Assembly (NCBI GenBank): GCA_030040525.1
Contig: JASHTN010000136.1
Location: 1 to 7,717 of the forward strand
Source: Gammaproteobacteria bacterium
GTDB taxonomy: Bacteria; Pseudomonadota; Gammaproteobacteria; Steroidobacterales; Steroidobacteraceae
DNA: 7,717 nt
Reading direction: 5' to 3'
Shown here: piece after piece, positions 6,453-7,717 of the stretch
Position numbering within the stretch: position 1 is the stretch's first letter
Layout of the letters: each line of letters starts with the position of its first letter
Translations under genes and position numbers: made by a program
Notes under the pieces: generated by a model
Seen by the model: only the letters and a program-made list of their open reading frames with translations
Databases searched by the model: none
What the model was told of the DNA's origin: nothing

Positions 6453-6468
6453 GCGGGCGCGCGCCCGC
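6453..6468. repeat. 16-bp perfect palindrome
   Basis: GCGGGCGCGCGCCCGC reads identically on both strands and could form a 6-bp stem with a four-base loop. It is 41 bp upstream of ATG 6510, in the likely leader of the plus-strand gene. In such GC-rich DNA a chance origin cannot be excluded, and there is no following T-tract. Confidence 0.45.
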
Positions 6469-6509
6469 ACTGCGCGGTGGGCGCCGCACCGGGCTGTCCG
6501 CACCAGCCG

Positions 6510-7391
6510 ATGAGCGCTGCGCATATCTATCAGATCTTCTACGACGACCGCTCGCGGGAGTCCCTCGACCCGGCGTTCCTGCCGCTCGACAACACCCGCA
6601 ATGCGCGTTCCGGCTGGTTCGAGTTCTGGGCGATACGCGAGTACCTGCGCAGCCACGCGCTCAGCGAGCAGGACTGGTACGGATTCCTGTCGCCGCGGTT
6701 CCGCGCCAAGACCGGTGTCGATGCGGGGACGCTCGGCAGCTTTCTCGAATTCTCCGAGCAACGGGGCGAGGTTGCGCTGATCACCGCGGCGTGGGATCAG
6801 CTCGCCTACTTTCAGAACCCCTTCGAGCAGGGCGAGCTCTGGCACCCCGGCCTGGCCGCTCTCTGTCAGTCGGTGGTGGACGCCCTCGGGCTTGGTATCG
6901 ATCTGCGCGGAACCGTGGCGCACAGCGGCAACTTCGCCTACAGCAACTACGTGGTCGCCAAGCCCGTCTACTGGCGGCGCTGGCTGGCGATCGCCGACGA
7001 GCTGTTTGCGCTCGCCGAGGAAGGCGCAGACCCGTACCCCACCCGGCTCGCCATGCTCACCAACCACTACTCGAAGCCGAACGCAACGCCAATGAAGGCC
7101 TTCGTCCAGGAGCGTCTGCCGCTGCTCCTCATCCTGCGTCATGGCTTCCGCACGACGACGCTCGATGTGAGCATGGCGGGGGCCATCGATCCGCTGTTCG
7201 GCACGCAGCCGCGCACCCGGGCGCTGCTCCAGACCTGCGACCAGCTGAAGCGCGCCTTCACGGAGACCCGGCGGGCGGCCTGTCTCGAGGCCTACCACAC
7301 GGTGCGCGCACTCGTTCCGGTGCGGCTGCCCGCGGCGGCGGCAGCCCGCGCACCCGCCGATCAACTGAGTCAGGCGGCGACCGCGGTCTGA
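6510..7391 (+). CDS. Conserved-looking protein of unknown function (293 residues)
   Basis: I do not recognise an established domain. The protein is soluble, with no signal peptide and no membrane segment. It opens with HIYQIFYDDRSRESLDP and has many aromatic residues in short motifs: GWFEFWAIREYL (35-46), WYGFLSPRFRAKTG (56-69), AAWDQLAYFQNPFEQGELWH (93-112), HSGNFAYSNYVVAKPVYWRRW (138-158, slightly abbreviated in meaning as an aromatic-rich block) and TNHYSKP (184-190). The C-terminal 25 residues are Ala-rich and probably disordered. From memory, proteins with this style of opening occur near glycosyltransferase genes for surface polysaccharides, but I cannot verify that. ATG 6510 was chosen because the conserved-looking sequence begins just after it; an in-frame GTG at 6477 would add 11 residues. 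Neither has a clear ribosome-binding site. The next gene starts within about 25 bp, so the two probably share a transcript. Confidence 0.8.
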   Translation: MSAAHIYQIFYDDRSRESLDPAFLPLDNTRNARSGWFEFWAIREYLRSHALSEQDWYGFLSPRFRAKTGVDAGTLGSFLEFSEQRGEVALITAAWDQLAYFQNPFEQGELWHPGLAALCQSVVDALGLGIDLRGTVAHSGNFAYSNYVVAKPVYWRRWLAIADELFALAEEGADPYPTRLAMLTNHYSKPNATPMKAFVQERLPLLLILRHGFRTTTLDVSMAGAIDPLFGTQPRTRALLQTCDQLKRAFTETRRAACLEAYHTVRALVPVRLPAAAAARAPADQLSQAATAV

Positions 7392-7416
7392 GGTGGGGCA
7401 TTTGTCGGCTGCACTC

Positions 7417-7717
7417 ATGGCAACGAGAGCGTCATTGGTTCCGCAAGAGGCCGCGGCGAATCGGGCTTTCCACGTCGTGCAGGTGCGGCCCAGCGGCTAC
7501 CCGCACTCCGGGTGTCTGACCGAGCTGGCCGAGACGGTCTATTTCGGGCTGCGCCGCCTTGGGCTGGCGGCGTTCTACGGCGATCCTCCCGAGCGTCCCG
7601 CGCAGCAGATCGTGATCGGCGCTCACCTGCTCGATGAGCGGCAGTTGAGCCGGCTGCCGGCGGACGCGATCCTGTACAACTCCGAGCAGATCTACCCGGG
7701 CTCTTCCTGGCTCGCTG
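7417..7717 (+). CDS. N-terminal part of an unidentified protein (3'-truncated by the window)
   Basis: A frame open to the window edge gives at least 100 residues. After a variable N-terminus it reads FHVVQVRPSGYPHSGCLTEL, then TVYFGLRRLGL, then QQIVIGAHLLDE and ILYNSEQIYPGSSWL. The alternation of hydrophobic strands and loops (VVQV, IVIGAHLL, AILYNSEQI) looks like a Rossmann-type fold, as in GT-B glycosyltransferases; this is a resemblance, not an identification. ATG 7417 lies 25 bp after the preceding stop. In-frame GTG 7393 and TTG 7402 are alternatives, and the purine-rich AGGTGGGG (7391-7398) suits TTG 7402 at least as well as the ATG. Same strand and close spacing suggest an operon with the 293-residue protein. 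Confidence 0.7.
   Translation, partial: MATRASLVPQEAAANRAFHVVQVRPSGYPHSGCLTELAETVYFGLRRLGLAAFYGDPPERPAQQIVIGAHLLDERQLSRLPADAILYNSEQIYPGSSWLA

Noticed and set aside
6417..7418. 333-residue minus-strand frame opposite the 293-residue protein
   Set aside because: Its composition (Arg, Gly, Glu, Val) is typical of antisense GC-rich shadow frames, and the plus-strand frame has much more protein-like aromatic motifs and codon use.

Overview
The window is GC-rich, densely coding bacterial DNA. A c4-type dihaem cytochrome, a Do/HtrA periplasmic protease, a short exosortase and a sedolisin with a C-terminal anchor together suggest a Gram-negative proteobacterium, most likely a gammaproteobacterium. 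This is inferred from gene content only; there is no rRNA or other phylogenetic marker. No tRNA, rRNA, insertion sequence, CRISPR array or phage gene was seen, and no gene-free stretch exceeds about 165 bases.

Left part (plus strand): the last 49 codons of an unidentified gene (1-150); a secreted dihaem cytochrome c of the c4 type (244-924); and a Do-family serine protease with two PDZ domains (1060-2640). An in-frame 9-bp tandem repeat in the protease gene encodes a collagen-like Gly-X-Asn run in a surface loop. The protease gene ends only 6 bp from the end of a convergent gene.

Centre (minus strand, read from 6346 down to 2647): a compact three-gene unit. First is a short exosortase-family transpeptidase with Cys, Arg and His all present. 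It overlaps by 11 bp a small polytopic membrane protein. Nine bp further lies a large secreted S53 (sedolisin) peptidase whose C-terminus has the layout of an exosortase sorting signal: a short motif (PLPLWA), a hydrophobic helix and an Arg pair. The likely reading is a dedicated sorting enzyme, a partner protein and a single protease substrate, made together. This is the most interesting part of the window.

Right part (plus strand, divergent from the exosortase): a 293-residue protein of unknown function, and the start of another unidentified gene that runs off the end. The 163-bp divergent spacer holds several inverted repeats, including an operator-like dyad and a 16-bp perfect palindrome.

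The left-hand genes belong to envelope respiration and protein quality control, and the central unit to export and anchoring of an envelope protease. Nothing in the sequence shows that they share regulation.
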